Of a stretch of 64,000 nucleotides of DNA, positions 19,989 through 31,353 are shown one piece after another. The notes beneath the pieces are model-generated. The model had not been told where the DNA came from. It saw nothing but the letters and a program-made list of their open reading frames with translations, and did no database searches. Source of the DNA: Megalonaias nervosa (taxonomy: Eukaryota; Mollusca; Bivalvia; Unionida; Unionidae); contig JAECUM010031679.1 in assembly GCA_016617855.1 (NCBI GenBank), forward strand, positions 1 to 64,000, given 5' to 3'. Numbering within the stretch: the stretch's first letter is position 1; each line of letters opens with the position of its first letter. Made by a program: the position numbers and the translations under genes.

Positions 19989-21122
19989 ATGGATATACGA
20001 GCAAAGTACAGAAAACATATAAAAGATTTTAAAAAACTTGCTCAGTCTCAGGCAGAATTTAAGAAAAATGTGCAAGAAGCACGACGTGGTCAAATAGTTG
20101 CAGCAGAATAATCAGCTAAAGTTTTTTAAACCCGTTACTGGAGCTTTACTTGGAAAACAACCTGAAGTGTCAACAAGATCTCCAGAAGAACTTAAACAAT
20201 TGCAGGAAAAAGGTTTAGTCGTATTTGTTAAAGAACAACAAGAAGCAGCTGCTGAGAAAATTGTTGCCAGATCTGAGGAAGAAAGAAAAAGATTATCTGA
20301 GGCACTTGTAACAAATATTGTTGATCCTTCTGCAAGAGAAGCTGAACTAAATCGTCTGATCAATAATCCACTGGCATTTGAGAGATGATTATCAAAATTA
20401 AGTACACAATAAATTAGAGGTGTTCTGGGAAGATTATCAGAAAAATTAGAGGATATTGAAAAAGAGCAAGAAAAAATTAGCGCGTTAACAGTAAAGGTTT
20501 TGGATGCTGGAGAAAAACGACGATTTTTTTTTAGAGAAAAAGCAAGTAATAAAATAACCGATGATGAACATTATGAATTTTTAAAAGAAAATAATAAGAA
20601 TGATATTGATAATTTAAACACTTGGTCAAAAGAAATGTATGATAAACGTATTAATGATTTAAATAAACTGATAGTGGATAGTAATGAGTCTAGTGCAGAA
20701 TTAAATAAAGCTATGAAAGACGAACATATGATTCAACTCGTTAATAAAATTAGGAAGGGCATTATCGCTATTGTCTTTTACCAAACATATACTGATGTTA
20801 GAGACAGAGGTTTAGGTAAGGGGTGGAAATTTCACAGGAAATTTAAAATATTCGATAAAAATCGCATAAAAGAACGTAAAAGGCCGTAGAAGCAAAAGCA
20901 GAAGATGCGGAAGCAAAATCTGGAACTGGGGTAAAAATATTTACATCAGTTACTGAAATGATAGGGAGGTTAATGCTGTTGATATCATCAAAAGAAGCTG
21001 GAAATGTTGGTGCTGAAATTGACAATGAGATAAGTAATATACTTGATCATTTGAGGTCGGAAAATCTATTAACATCTGACGAATACGAAATTTTACATCG
21101 AAATTTAATCGCGGCGATTTAA
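19989..21122 (+). pseudogene. Coiled-coil protein of the Polinton-like element
   Basis: From the ATG at 19989 (MDIRAKYRKHIKDFKKL) coding potential runs to a stop at 21120-21122, spread over three frames. Shifts fall near 20095, 20395 and 20885. The product is about 375 residues and very rich in Lys, Glu and Gln, with long heptads (EELKQLQEKGLVVFVKEQQE, and LSEKLEDIEKEQEKISALT). No known domain is visible. Its position between the packaging ATPase and the capsid proteins suits a scaffold or minor virion protein, which is inference. Confidence 0.6.
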
Positions 21123-21148
21123 GTTTATAAAAGATAAAATAAATAGCG

Positions 21149-21933
21149 ATGTCAGCAATATTATTAAACGACTCTAGTACGTCTGCTAAAGATAGCGCAA
21201 ATTTTTCAGTAAATTATATTCCACCAATACAACTTGATCCTGAAAAACAATATGAGATTGGACTAATTTCCTGCACGGCATGGCATTCTATGGCTAACGT
21301 AAAACCTGGAGTAAATGATGAATTTACATTTTATCTGCAGTCATCGTGGACAACGTTTAAAATTCCACAAGGAGCTTATAATGTCACTGATCTAAATAAG
21401 ACAATAAAAGGGCTAATAACAAAAGTAAACGGTGTCGCTGATAATTTTGAGCTGACACCGAATTATAACACGTTACGCGCTAGAATAACATTAAAAAATA
21501 ATATGTTAATCGATTTTTCATTGGCAGCAAGTATAGCGTCTCTGATAGGATTTTATCATAACAATATGGATCAACCACAGAACAAACTATAACGTATGAT
21601 GGTGATCTGCCAGTAAATCTCTCTGACGTCAACACAATATTAATAAATTGCTCTATTGCAGCTGGATCTTACTCAGCTCGAGGCAGTGAAAGACAAAAAA
21701 TATACAGTTTTTCGTCCGATGTTCCACCAGGTTCGCTCATACAAATTAGTCCACGGCAAGTTATTTATTATCCGCTAAATATTGAAAATCAGATAACAGA
21801 AATAAGTATGCAACTGACAGATCAATCTGGACGACAGCTAGATCTGAACAATGAGGTTTTACTTATTATCTGCACCTACCCACACAACCACTCTGTGATT
21901 AGCCGTGATGTTTGTACAACCTCCTTGATATAA
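21149..21933 (+). pseudogene. Minor capsid (penton-like) protein
   Basis: The start is the ATG at 21149 (MSAILLNDSSTSAKDSANF). The first 147 residues are beta-rich with LDPEKQYEIGLISCTAWHSM. A frameshift near 21585 leads to the second half, ending ISMQLTDQSGRQLDLNNEV before the stop at 21931-21933. A C-terminal block of the form LTDQ.GR.LDLN is shared by penton-type jelly-roll proteins of Polintons and relatives. It lies directly upstream of the major capsid gene, as in many Polintons. Total length is about 260 residues. The assignment rests on this block and on order. Confidence 0.65.
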
Positions 21934-21952
21934 TCAAGGAATATGAAATGAG

Positions 21953-22330
21953 ATGAAGAAAAAGTTTACAGAAAAAAAAATAGTTGGAGGATTTTTAGGA
22001 AATGTATTCACTAAAATTATTGAAAACATTCAGGAATAGCGAATAAAGTTGCTCCAATTGCACTGGGTGCATGAAAAGCCTTTGCAACTGGAACTGCATC
22101 TGCCGCTGGAACTGCGGGAGATAAAAAAATAGCTGATAAAATAAAAAGCGCACCGCCTACATCTTAGATAAAACAAGCCATATCAGAAATAGCACAAAAA
22201 AAAAAGAAAAAAAGAAGAAACTAAACATGCAATGAGAACAACAAGAAAAAAGTTTTATCGCCAAAAGGCGAGCAAATTATCCAAACATGAACATCTAAAG
22301 CAACAGCACCAATCACTGTATGACTGGTGA
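21953..22330 (+). pseudogene. Small hydrophobic/basic virion-like protein
   Basis: The ATG at 21953 gives MKKKFTEKKIVGGFLGNVFT, an amphipathic start, then stops. An overlapping frame carries an Ala/Gly-rich segment (AFATGTASAAGTAGDKK) and the end is strongly basic (KKKKKKEETKHAMRTTRKKF). The pattern of a membrane-active helix followed by a basic tail recalls adenovirus pVI-like proteins, which lie beside the capsid gene. The similarity is in composition only. At least two shifts break the gene. Confidence 0.4.
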
Positions 22331-23742
22331 ATTTCATATAACTTAATAAATAAAAGAAATTCTGTTAAAAACTATCTCGATTTAACAGAGACTTATGACA
22401 CAGACGACACAGTAACATAATTTGAGTATGTTGAGTATCTCGACGAAAATTCTAATGAACCAAATAAGGCGGGTGTTAGAACATTTAATACGCGGGATGA
22501 AGATGTATTTCTTTTGCCTCACAAAACAATGTTGGAAGTACGTGGCCAGATTATGACAGTAGCTATTCCACCTGTCGCAACTGGAGCTAGAACAGAAATA
22601 TCTCTTATAAACAACGGCTGGAGCTTATTTAAAAGTGCCAGATAACTTGCTAATCAAACAGTGGAAGATATTTCAAGTCACCTACAAGTTGCGAGCACTG
22701 TACTAAGTATTATTTCATTCTCTGATGATTACTCCATATCGACTGCAACTAACATGGTATGGTTTAAAGATATTGGGCATGGTTTAGCTGCATCAAATGA
22801 ATTTTTTTCCAATGTTATTCTTGTTCATAGCGCTGATGCCGCTGCAGATCTTGTAATTGTAAGAAATTTTCTTATCGCTAATGGTGTTAATTTTCGTATA
22901 GCCGCACCAGATGCAGCCGCTAATGAAGCCGCTACAAGAGTATCACTTATTGCTGCTTGTAATAATTTTGGCATAGCCGCACCAGGTGCAGCTACGGAGG
23001 GTACTGCAATGCTAAATCATATTAATAACTCAATCGGTCTCAAAAATGCACGTTACAATGAGGGTTTTGCTAAGAGAAAGGCACTTGTGGCAGAATCACG
23101 TCAAATTACAATGATGCTGCCATTGAGCGGAATATTTGGCTTTTGCAGGGACTATAATAAAGTCTTTCGTGGACTTAAACATACACCGATTTTAGATGGA
23201 GCAAAACAAAATGATTATTTACTTCGTTCTGGCGGAGCTGATGTACAATTTATCATAAACAAACTTGCGCTGTGGATGCCACGAATAACGCCGTCAGTCA
23301 CAAAGCAGCAGAATTAAATAGTGTACTTGATAAATACACAAACAGAAATTATTTTCAGTAACATAAAATATATCAAACAGCTGTTCCAAATCCCACCGAC
23401 TACACATTGGCGCGTCACAACAACTTGAAGTGAACAACTACCGCGGCAATTGTTTGTTGTATTTCAGCAACAAGCAAAACGCGGTAATCAAGAACAAAAT
23501 AATGCAATATTTGATAAAGCCGATGTTAGGAGAAAACACGCTACAATAAATTCAAAGCAATTTCCGGAACGAGCGATAGAATGCAATTTTGCAGATAACG
23601 CTAATAAAATTTTACTCGACCGTACATGTATCTTATGGACGCAGTGCAAAAATATCAGGATGATGGAGACGGATCTCAGATATCAGCAGAGGAATTTCGT
23701 ACACTTTATCCAATATTTTATTTTAATGTTAGTTTCCTCTAA
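22331..23742 (+). pseudogene. Major capsid protein, double-jelly-roll type
   Basis: The frame opens after the previous stop and shows TFNTRDEDVFLLPHKTMLEV, the N-terminal block of Polinton-type major capsid proteins. It continues through ISLINNGWSLFKSAR and VWFKDIGHGLAAS to MMLPLSGIFGFCRDYNKVF, RGLKHTPILDGAKQNDYLLR and KLALWMPRITPS. After shifts near 23318 and 23630 the C-terminal strands end YPIFYFNVSF. In-frame stops are at 22418-22420 and 22643-22645. The interior contains a duplicated short phrase (NFRIAAPDAA and NFGIAAPGAA), a small tandem duplication within a loop. About 470 residues, a usual size. This protein would build the icosahedral shell. Confidence 0.78.
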
Positions 23743-23754
23743 ATCTTTAATATA

Positions 23755-23933
23755 ATGCCCAAACGAAAAACGGCAAAAAGAAAGACGACAACGAAAAAAA
23801 CAAGACGAGATAGCGGCGAACAAACAAAGGCGGATTTATAGGACTGTTGCTGGAGGGAGCAGCGGGAAGTCTGTTGCCAAATCTGCTGGGAATTGGCCGA
23901 GGACTAACATTTCCAAGCACACGTCCGCGTTAA
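23755..23933 (+). pseudogene. Short basic-hydrophobic protein
   Basis: From the ATG at 23755 comes a Lys/Arg/Thr-rich start (MPKRKTAKRKTTTKKTRRD). After a shift at about 23828 follows a Gly/Leu-rich hydrophobic segment (GGFIGLLLEGAAGSLLPNLL) ending TRPR at 23933. Adenoviruses have comparable tiny core proteins (pX/mu type), and Polintons often have such an ORF between capsid and protease. Function is inferred from composition and position only. Confidence 0.45.
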
Positions 23934-24360
23934 GTAACTTTGATATACTTGATAAGCTAAAAAAAAGTAGAAAAAATTCCACGGGGTTGATTCCAAAGAT
24001 GAACGTAACACCGAAGGTGTCTCTTCTGGTGGTTCGTGTGTGATAAATTTACAAAACTTCACAGGCGGATCCGGCACGCATTGGGTAGCTGTTTGTAATA
24101 ACAAGTAGTTTGATTTATTTGGACTTCCACCTGGTGACGCAATAAAAGAATGTATCAACAAAAGATATAAAATAATAAATTATTCGTCTAATCAAATTCA
24201 ACCAGTTGGAACAACTGCTTGTGGATACTATTTTATAATGTTCATAAAACAATTGTCCGACCCTAAATTCCATTTTTTAAAATTTATTTTACAGTTTGAC
24301 AAGCAACCTTCTCACGCTAATGATGAGATTCAATTAATTTTGTACAAACTCACTGATATA
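23934..24360 (+). pseudogene. Adenain-like cysteine protease (peptidase C5 family)
   Basis: The first stretch reads SNFDILDKLKKSRKN, then a frameshift near 24015. The main frame has GGSGTHWVAVCNN (catalytic His), FDLFGLPPGDAIKE after a stop at 24106-24108, SSNQIQPVGTTACGYYF (Gln of the oxyanion hole, catalytic Cys) and a helical tail. The order His, Asp, Gln, Cys with THWVA, FD.FG, NQIQ and CGYY matches the adenovirus/Polinton maturation protease. It would cleave capsid precursors. No ATG is obvious at the start; the gene follows the basic protein directly. Confidence 0.82.
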
Positions 24361-24575
24361 ATGTCAACGTACTGTCTCAAGTGCAAACTAAGACAGAAAA
24401 TGTCGATGAAACAACAGGAAATAGAAAAAATAACAGAATAATGTTGAAAAGTATTTGCTCAGTCTGAGGAAAAAGAAATAGTATGTTTTTAAAGAAATTG
24501 CCAACGACAAAGTCGTTTGGAGCTGGAATTCCGGGCAATTGCCAGTGCGATAAAGTTATTTTAGTAGACGATTAA
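24361..24575 (+). pseudogene. Zinc-ribbon protein (DUF5679-like)
   Basis: The ATG at 24361 opens MSTYCLKCK. Coding potential then shifts frame near 24390 to TENVDETTGNRKNNRIMLKS, followed by ICSV, a stop in place of an expected Cys, and GKRNSMFLKKLP, ending at 24573-24575. Two Cys pairs with TKN-like spacing resemble the N-terminal zinc ribbon of the phospholipase gene at the left window edge. Here it is a separate reading unit just before the phospholipase segment. Confidence 0.5.
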
Positions 24576-24581
24576 TAAATA

Positions 24582-25662
24582 ATGATATGTCTGGAGCAAA
24601 ATAAATTTGTTACATGCTGTCAGAAATGCAACAACAGGGAAATAATTGGAACAGGTATAGACATATATAAATTAATTGCCAAATTGCCAAAACCAAAAGG
24701 CGGTTGGACATTACCAGGCCAAAAATATACTGGACCTTCTAATCCTCTTGATAAACAAACAGATGAAAACGATAATCCGCTGCCTGGACATGAGCCTTAC
24801 AATCAAGTTGATGCAATAAAAAAGTTTTCGCGATCTAAAGTTGTTGCAAATGCCGTTGACGATATCTGGACGATAGATGTTGTTGATGTGTCAAATCTTG
24901 CTCAGTTTAATGATAACAAAAAATATCTTTTTAATATTACTGATATTTTTAGCAAATACGCGTTTAGTGTACCTGTTTCAGATAAGACAGGGTCATCGAT
25001 AACTAATGTGTTAAAAGAAATAATAACAAGTACAGAAAGAAAACCAAACAGAATCTGGACCGATCATCGAGCGGAGTTTTTTAATTAAAAATATGAGCAG
25101 TTTTTGGAACAAAATAACATCAAAAAATATATTACAGGAAATGAATGTTAGAGCGTTATCGTCGAGCGATTTAATCGCACGGTAAAAAAAAAAAATCCAC
25201 AAACATTTGACAGCCAAAAATGCAAATAAATATATTGACAATCTACAGCATATTGTTGATAAATATAACAACAAGAAGCACAGATCAATACAAATGTCGC
25301 CAAACGACGCAATTAAAAATCCGATATTAGCAAACGAAAACATGTACCGCATACATAAATTTCAAGTTGATGATAAAGTTAGAATTTCGCTGACGAAACA
25401 AAACATTTGAAAAAGGATTTACTCCAAACTGGAGCGAAGAAGTATGTGTTATTGATAAAGTTTTACTGACATACCGGTTACCTATGCGCTAAAAGATTTA
25501 TTAGGTTAGCCTATAACTAGTAGTTTTTACGAACAAGAACTTCAAAATACCGAACAAGATATATTTATTATTGAAAAAGTTAGTAGAAAAAAAGGCAATA
25601 AAAGTTTAGTTAAATGGCGTGTGCAAAGCGATAAATTTAACAGCTCGGTACCAAGTCTATAA
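24582..25662 (+). pseudogene. Phospholipase A2 start joined to rve integrase with chromodomain
   Basis: The ATG at 24582 leads to KGGWTLPGQKYTGPSNPLDK and PYNQVDAI, the calcium-loop half of a parvoviral-type phospholipase A2. Without a break the frame becomes SRSKVVANAVDDIWTIDVVD, FSKYAFSVPV and RIWTDHRAEFFN: the DDE integrase core with its first two Asp residues in place. A stop follows at 25085-25087. The Glu block IVERFNRT lies near 25160 in another frame, then HRSIQMSPNDAIKN, and a chromodomain-like end (IIEKVSRKKGNKSLVKWRV) to 25660-25662. The catalytic His-Asp of the phospholipase and the zinc-binding N-terminus of the integrase are absent. An in-frame deletion joining two genes is the simplest reading. 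Confidence 0.78.
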
Positions 25663-25932
25663 AATGATATTGTTATAAATTTGCTCGTACTTCATCAGTA
25701 CAGATTTACATCTGACAGGTCTGAATTAGTATATTAAATGTAATTTTTTTTGCATTATCGACTGACATAAAATTGAATATTTTAACAAAACTAAAATCGT
25801 ATTTTATGCTTCTTTGTTGGCCAATTGTTTTTACGTTAAGAAAAGGTTTTATAAGTTGCCAAAATATCTGCTGCTCGCCAATAGTAAAATTAAATTTTAT
25901 TATTTTTTTTTTTAGCGATATGATACTTAAGA

Positions 25933-26133
25933 TTATATCCTCCAGTTGTCGGTCTGCTCTAATTCTGTTTTACCAACATACGTATTATCTTGCTCATCGT
26001 CATTGTTGTCATCTCCGTTATAACCAACATATTTATCTACATTGCCAGAGATGAAATTATATTGCGGTGTAAAATTGTCGTTAGTGATTTTATCACTTGC
26101 ATATATATCAGCAAGTCGCTTAATCAAGTCCAT
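25933..26133 (-). CDS. Small acidic protein of unknown function
   Basis: A 66-residue intact frame begins MDLIKRLADIYASDK, then becomes very acidic (GDDNNDDEQDN) and ends in WRI. No domain is recognised. Its sequence is of low complexity in part, but ATG context and neighbours fit a compact viral gene set. 25663-25932 holds no other gene. Confidence 0.35.
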   Translation of the reverse strand: MDLIKRLADIYASDKITNDNFTPQYNFISGNVDKYVGYNGDDNNDDEQDNTYVGKTELEQTDNWRI

Positions 26134-26179
26134 ATTATATATATTTGTATCTAATTTATAATAATAAACGACTAACGAA

Positions 26180-26459
26180 ATGAAACCTCCTGAAATAAAA
26201 TATCATCAGAAAGTTGATATATTAAATTACAGAGAATTAGCTGAGACAGTGCGAAAATATCTGTCGGGATATAGTTCTTATTCTGTTAATGTTATTGTAA
26301 TGCAAGGTGATTCTGATAAAATGCATCTAACAGCAGCAGAAAAAATTTAATGATAGTACGTTTATAAGACTGAAATTTAATAAAGATGATGTCTTAATGT
26401 TCGCTCACAATTGTCTTACCAAAACCGAATTAAGAAACATATTTAATCATCATATTTGA
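26180..26459 (+). pseudogene. Small unknown protein
   Basis: The ATG at 26180 starts MKPPEIKYHQKVDILNYREL. One shift near 26345 leads to RLKFNKDDVLMFAHNCLTK and a stop at 26457-26459, about 92 residues in total. It overlaps the end of the convergent HNH gene by 17 bp. No family is recognised. Confidence 0.45.
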
Positions 26460-27170
26460 AAATAAATCTGTCAAATGTTAACATTGAAGTTGTTGTCTTC
26501 GTCACTCCGTTAGATACAAATTTTACTGCAGCCGAATTAATTTTATGATATTTTGCAGCAGCTGTTATTGATTTAAATTTTATTTCCTTCCTGGTGTTAA
26601 GGTTTATTGAAACAACTGGTTTAACCTTAACAAAATCATTATTTCCAGCATTTCCTCTTGTACTAGTTTCTTTTGATGTTACCAGATCTAAATTTTCTAG
26701 ACGATTATCTGTATTAATCTTGTTATTATGATCAATAACCAAGCCCGTTGGAATAGCGCCATGAAACACATCGTCAATAAATCTGTGACTGTAACAGTTA
26801 ACTTGGTTAGTTTTTATTCCACGTACCTTCACAAACAGATGTCCGCTATTTTTCAAATTTCCAACAACTTTTTTGTTTGTTTATTTCGTATAATTTCGCG
26901 ATCGTTAGCCTCATATAAATCAAACTTTAGATGAGGTTGAAAATCGTTTTGTAAATATATATTTTCAATATTGGCATCAGTAACCGCGCCGTTAACATGA
27001 TAAACTCTTTGTCCGTCTGGAATATCTCCGCAAAACAAAGTGTAAATAAAATCTTTTCTAAATATTTCAATTCTATCTATACTATCTCCTTTGACACCGA
27101 TCTTATAACCAGCTGGTGTTAATTTACCAAAAGGCCTTTGATATTTTACATGAATAACTGACCCTAACAT
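26443..27170 (-). pseudogene. HNH homing-type endonuclease with two HNH modules and NUMOD1
   Basis: From the ATG at 27168-27170 the first module reads RKDFIYTLFCGDIPDGQRVY, HVNGAVTDANIENIYLQ. A one-base frame change at 26853-26856 leads into a second module, RFIDDVFHGAIPTGLVIDHN, then NRLENLDLVTSKE. Both have the HNH_3 pattern (H..N....DN..NL). The end, KPVVSINLNTRKEIKFKSIT followed by AAAKYHKINSAAV, is a NUMOD1-type DNA-binding helix-turn-helix. Such enzymes are free-standing or intron-borne homing nucleases of phages and large DNA viruses. Here the gene sits antisense between integrase and polymerase, as a mobile gene would. Confidence 0.72.
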
Positions 27171-27246
27171 ATTTCCAGCATACTCGTTGTACTTGGGGTG
27201 AACATAATACTATTCTTGCTGGTTTGCTGTCATATTTTCTGTCATT

Positions 27247-27362
<116 letters not shown>

Positions 27363-27410
27363 GAAAAGTATATAAAAAATAAATTAAATATATAAAATAT
27401 TATATATACA

Positions 27411-30400
27411 ATGTTAAAATTGCGAGATATTGCCAAGAAGAGCTTTATTAAAGCAGAAAATGTTTCTACTTCATTTTATGGTTACGATAACAATTATAAA
27501 TTTGATAATCAAAATGTTTTAGCAAATTTTAACTCCACATATTTATTTCATCTTCTACAACCAGTTGTAGCGCAAGAACTTGCAGCTTATACAAGTATCA
27601 AGTTAATGGTGCAGTATCAAGTTATTTTTATCAAAGCTACATGCGATTGAAAAAGATATCATTAATATTATTTTTGAAAATGCAAATTTCGACAACGATA
27701 TTTCCGAACCATATTTAACGGCTAAATCACGAAAAATATTAACTGGAACAAATATTTATTTGGTCGCTGATGAAATACATCACGAAATAAATAAAAGTTG
27801 GAGGAATTTATTGCATCGTGGTCAGGTTGAAAATTTGAAATGACAAAAGAAGTTTTATTTCACACACTGAAATATAACGTAATTCGCGGTAGTTCTTATG
27901 TTGATCTTCCTCAAAAACTTAAAAACAAAAAATGCTGTGTAAATATTAAAAATAGCGACAACGAATGCTATCGTTGGGCAATTGTATCTGTTAGACATCC
28001 TCAAAGTTGTAACTGTGATGGAGTTGTAAAATATCTGCCATACAAAGACGAGCTAAATTTTAACGGAATAACTTTTCCAGTAGCAGAAAATTCAGATACC
28101 AAAGTTTGAAAAACAAAACTATATTTCAGTAAATGTTTTTCGGACCAGATGAGAAGGAAAATGTTTACCCGAGATATATTTCAGCGACTGCTACACAAAA
28201 TACAATAAATTTATTATTTTATAAAGGACATTATAGCTGGATAAAAAACTTTAACGGTCTACTTGGCAGACAGTATAATGCAAATAAAAATAAGAAATAT
28301 TTCTGTTACAGTTGTTTACAGGGTTTTTGTAAAGATGAAAAACTGCAAGAGTATATAAAATACTGTGTTAACGTTCAAAGAATAACAATGCCAGGAGAAA
28401 AAGAAAAAGTTTTAAAATTTAAAAATTATAATCATAAGCTAAGTATCCCGTTTGTTATTTACGCTGATTTTGTGTGTCTACTGTTCTTGTGGCCGGCGAA
28501 AAAATAATCCTAATGAATCGTGTACAAGAAAAATACAAGAACATATTCCTTGCGGAGCAGCTTATAAAGTAGCTTGTTGCGCTAATGATAATTTTTCAAC
28601 TCCAGTAAAGTTATACAGATGTACAAATGGCAAATCTGAAAGTCCTGCTGTGTGGTTGTTAACAAATCTCATAGATGAAGTTAATAAAATTTTCAACAAA
28701 TTATCCAAAACAGCTCGAATAAAAATAACATCCCAACAACAACTTGATTTTGATGAGGCAGTTAAGTGCCATATCTGAGAGAAGAAGTGTTCAGGCGATA
28801 AAGTGCGCGATCACTTTAATCTAACCGGCCATTATCGCGGAGTAGCTCATAACGATTGCAATTTAAAATTTCATGCGCCAGATTTTATTCCTTTAGTTTT
28901 ACATAACGTTCGTGGTTACGATAGTCATATCATTGTAGAAGCATTTGGCGATGAAAAAATTACATGTAAACTAAAATTAAATAATACAATAAAATGTATC
29001 CCAAACAATTTTGAAACGTATACGTCAGTTACGCTCGGCAAATTACGTTTCATTGACAGTCTGCAGATTATGGCAGCATCATTAGATGTGCTTGTAAAAG
29101 GTTGTAGCAATTTCAATGATCTAAAAAGTTGCTTTGGTGAAAACTTCGTCGATCTGACAAAAAAGGTGTCTTTCCATATGAACATCTCGACGACTGGAGC
29201 AGATTTGATGAAACTTCTCTTCCTGATAAAGATAAATTTTACTAACAGCTAAAAAATGAAAATATTACAGATGAAGAGAACAAATATGGACAAGAAATTT
29301 GGAATAAATTTATTTGTTAAACATTTGGTTATTATCATGATTTATATTTGAAAACATGTTTTATTACTAGCAGATGTTTTCGAGAGTTTTCGTAAAGTTA
29401 GTCATACAAATTATGGACTAGACTGCTATTATTTCGCCCCAGGATTGTCGTGGGGTGCTCTGCTAAAATCAAGTAAGATAGAATTGGATCTCTTGACAGA
29501 TGTTGATATGTTTAATTTTATTGAAAATGGTATCAGAGGCGGAATTAGCGTTGTAACAAAAAATATGCGGTGTCTAATAATAAATATCTGAAAACTTACA
29601 ATAAAAATTTACCATCAAATTATATTATTTATATGGAAACTTTTAATTTGTATGGTTATGCAATGTCAGAGCCAATGCCGTGCAGTGGATTTCATTGGAT
29701 AACTCCAGATCAGTTTCTTAAAGAAACTGAAAAATCCTCCAAAAGATATCGGTTATTTTGTTGAAGTTGATCTCGATTATCCTAGTTCGTTACATGATCT
29801 ACATAACGACTATCCGTTTTGTGCAGTCTATGATGATCGATTACAATTTATTATCATTTGAACAACGGGCAATGATAACAGCAAAAAATTCGATTGTGAA
29901 TAAGCTAGTTCCAAATTTGTTAAATAAAAGAAATTACGTGACACATTACGAAAATTTAAAACAAGCAGTAGATGCTTGACTAATTTTGAGAAAAGGTCAT
30001 TTCGTGGTAAAATTTAATCAGTTGAGGTGGATGGCAGATTACATTGATTTAAATAACAAACGTTGTGATATTGCTAAAACCGAATTTGAGAAAAGCTTTT
30101 CCAAGTTAATGCACAATTCCGTATTCGGTAAGACGATGGAAAATATTAGAAAACGGGTCAATATTGCAATTGCAAACGATATAAATCGCAGAAATGAATT
30201 AGTTAACGATGATGGTTTTATTAGTATGAAAATATTTAATGAAAATCTTGTTGCAATACAGCGACGAAAGAAAAATTTAACGTTAAATAAACCAATTTAT
30301 GTTGGTGCAGTTGTACTTGCTATATCAAAGTGGTTGATGTACGATTTTCACTATAATTTTTGACCAAAAAGCAGTGGCCAGATTCGGAGTTGCTATTTAC

Positions 30401-30880
30401 TCATACAGATTCCCTAGTTTATGATATAAAATGTGAGGATGTCTCTCAAGATATTTATAAATACCGTGACCTATTTGATCTATCGGATTATCCAGCAAGT
30501 AGTGGATTTCATGATGATACAAATAAAACAGTTATTGGCAAGATGAAATATGAATTTATATTTGTGCCAGTTAAGGAATTTGTCAGACTAAGAAGTAAAA
30601 TGTGTGCCGTGATTTTAGATGATAATAAACTAACAAAATAGAAAAGGTATTCCTCGTGGGTGTGTAAAATAAATGTATGAAATTTGATGATTTTAGAGCA
30701 GCGCTAAACAGCCGCACTAATTTTATTAAAATAAATTTTATTAGAACAAATCATCACAAACTTGAAACAGATACGATTATAAAACGTAGACTAAGTAATT
30801 TTGAAGATAACAGATACTGTGAGGATGGAATTAATACACTAGCTATTGGGCATTATGCCAGTTATGATATATTTAATTAA
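27411..30880 (+). pseudogene. polB: Protein-primed family B DNA polymerase (DNA_pol_B_2)
   Basis: The start is the ATG at 27411 (MLKLRDIAKKSFIKAENV). Next come SYVDLPQKLKNKKCCVNI and CYRWAIVSVRHP, a Cys-pair zinc motif (KYFCYSCLQGFCKDE) and the exonuclease I block FVIYADF. The exonuclease II region GHYRGVAHNDCNLKF and RGYDSHIIVEAF follows, then DYHDLYL-like sequence, SWGALLKSSKIELDLLTDVD and GIRGGISVV. Polymerase motif B appears as KLMHNSVFGKTMENIRKR, and motif C as LLFTHTDSLVYDI, in which one of the two catalytic Asp residues is His. The C-terminus is GINTLAIGHYASYDIFN. At least eight shifts or stops break the roughly 1150-residue gene. It would replicate the element. Confidence 0.88.
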
Positions 30881-30901
30881 TTTTGTCTAATATTAAAAAT
30901 A

Positions 30902-31353
30902 ATGTTCGAAAATTTAACATTAGCAGATAGAGTTAGTAGCAAAATTTAAAAAACAATGTTTAATGGCCAGCAATTATCAGTGGATATTAATAATGAGATT
31001 TCAGGTATCTATTTTAGTAAATTTGATAGAATAAAATTATTGCTTATCAAATCAGATGACAGTGAATATTTTGATTATCTTGAAAAAGTTACGGGATGAC
31101 CTATATTGAAATACGATAAACTTTTCGATCCGATCAGTCAAGAAAAATATACAAAAAATAATATAGACTTAGACCGGTCAAAGGTTTTTGTAAAAGGTGG
31201 TAAGTATCTTCTCAGGAAGATAGCAATGAAAGAGTTATTTGAATGTCATCGAAAAGTAAGAGGAAAAAAAATACATTTTATTTGTATAAACACGATGATA
31301 AATCATTCCTAATAGATTATGTTGAAACATTAATAATCGGAGAAGAAATATAA
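30902..31353 (+). pseudogene. Unknown 150-residue protein after PolB
   Basis: The ATG at 30902 gives MFENLTLADRVSSKI, a stop, then FNGQQLSVDINNEISGIYFS in the same frame. After a second stop at 31097-31099 comes a well-formed segment (RSKVFVKGGKYLLRKIAMKE). A shift near 31275 precedes the end YVETLIIGEEI at 31353. The reading frame otherwise holds for over 400 bp, so this was a real gene. No domain is recognised. The 22-bp gap to PolB suggests the same transcription unit. Confidence 0.5.

Noticed and set aside
20112..20363. 83-codon minus-strand frame
   Set aside because: Ser-rich antisense of the Lys/Glu-rich coiled-coil gene.
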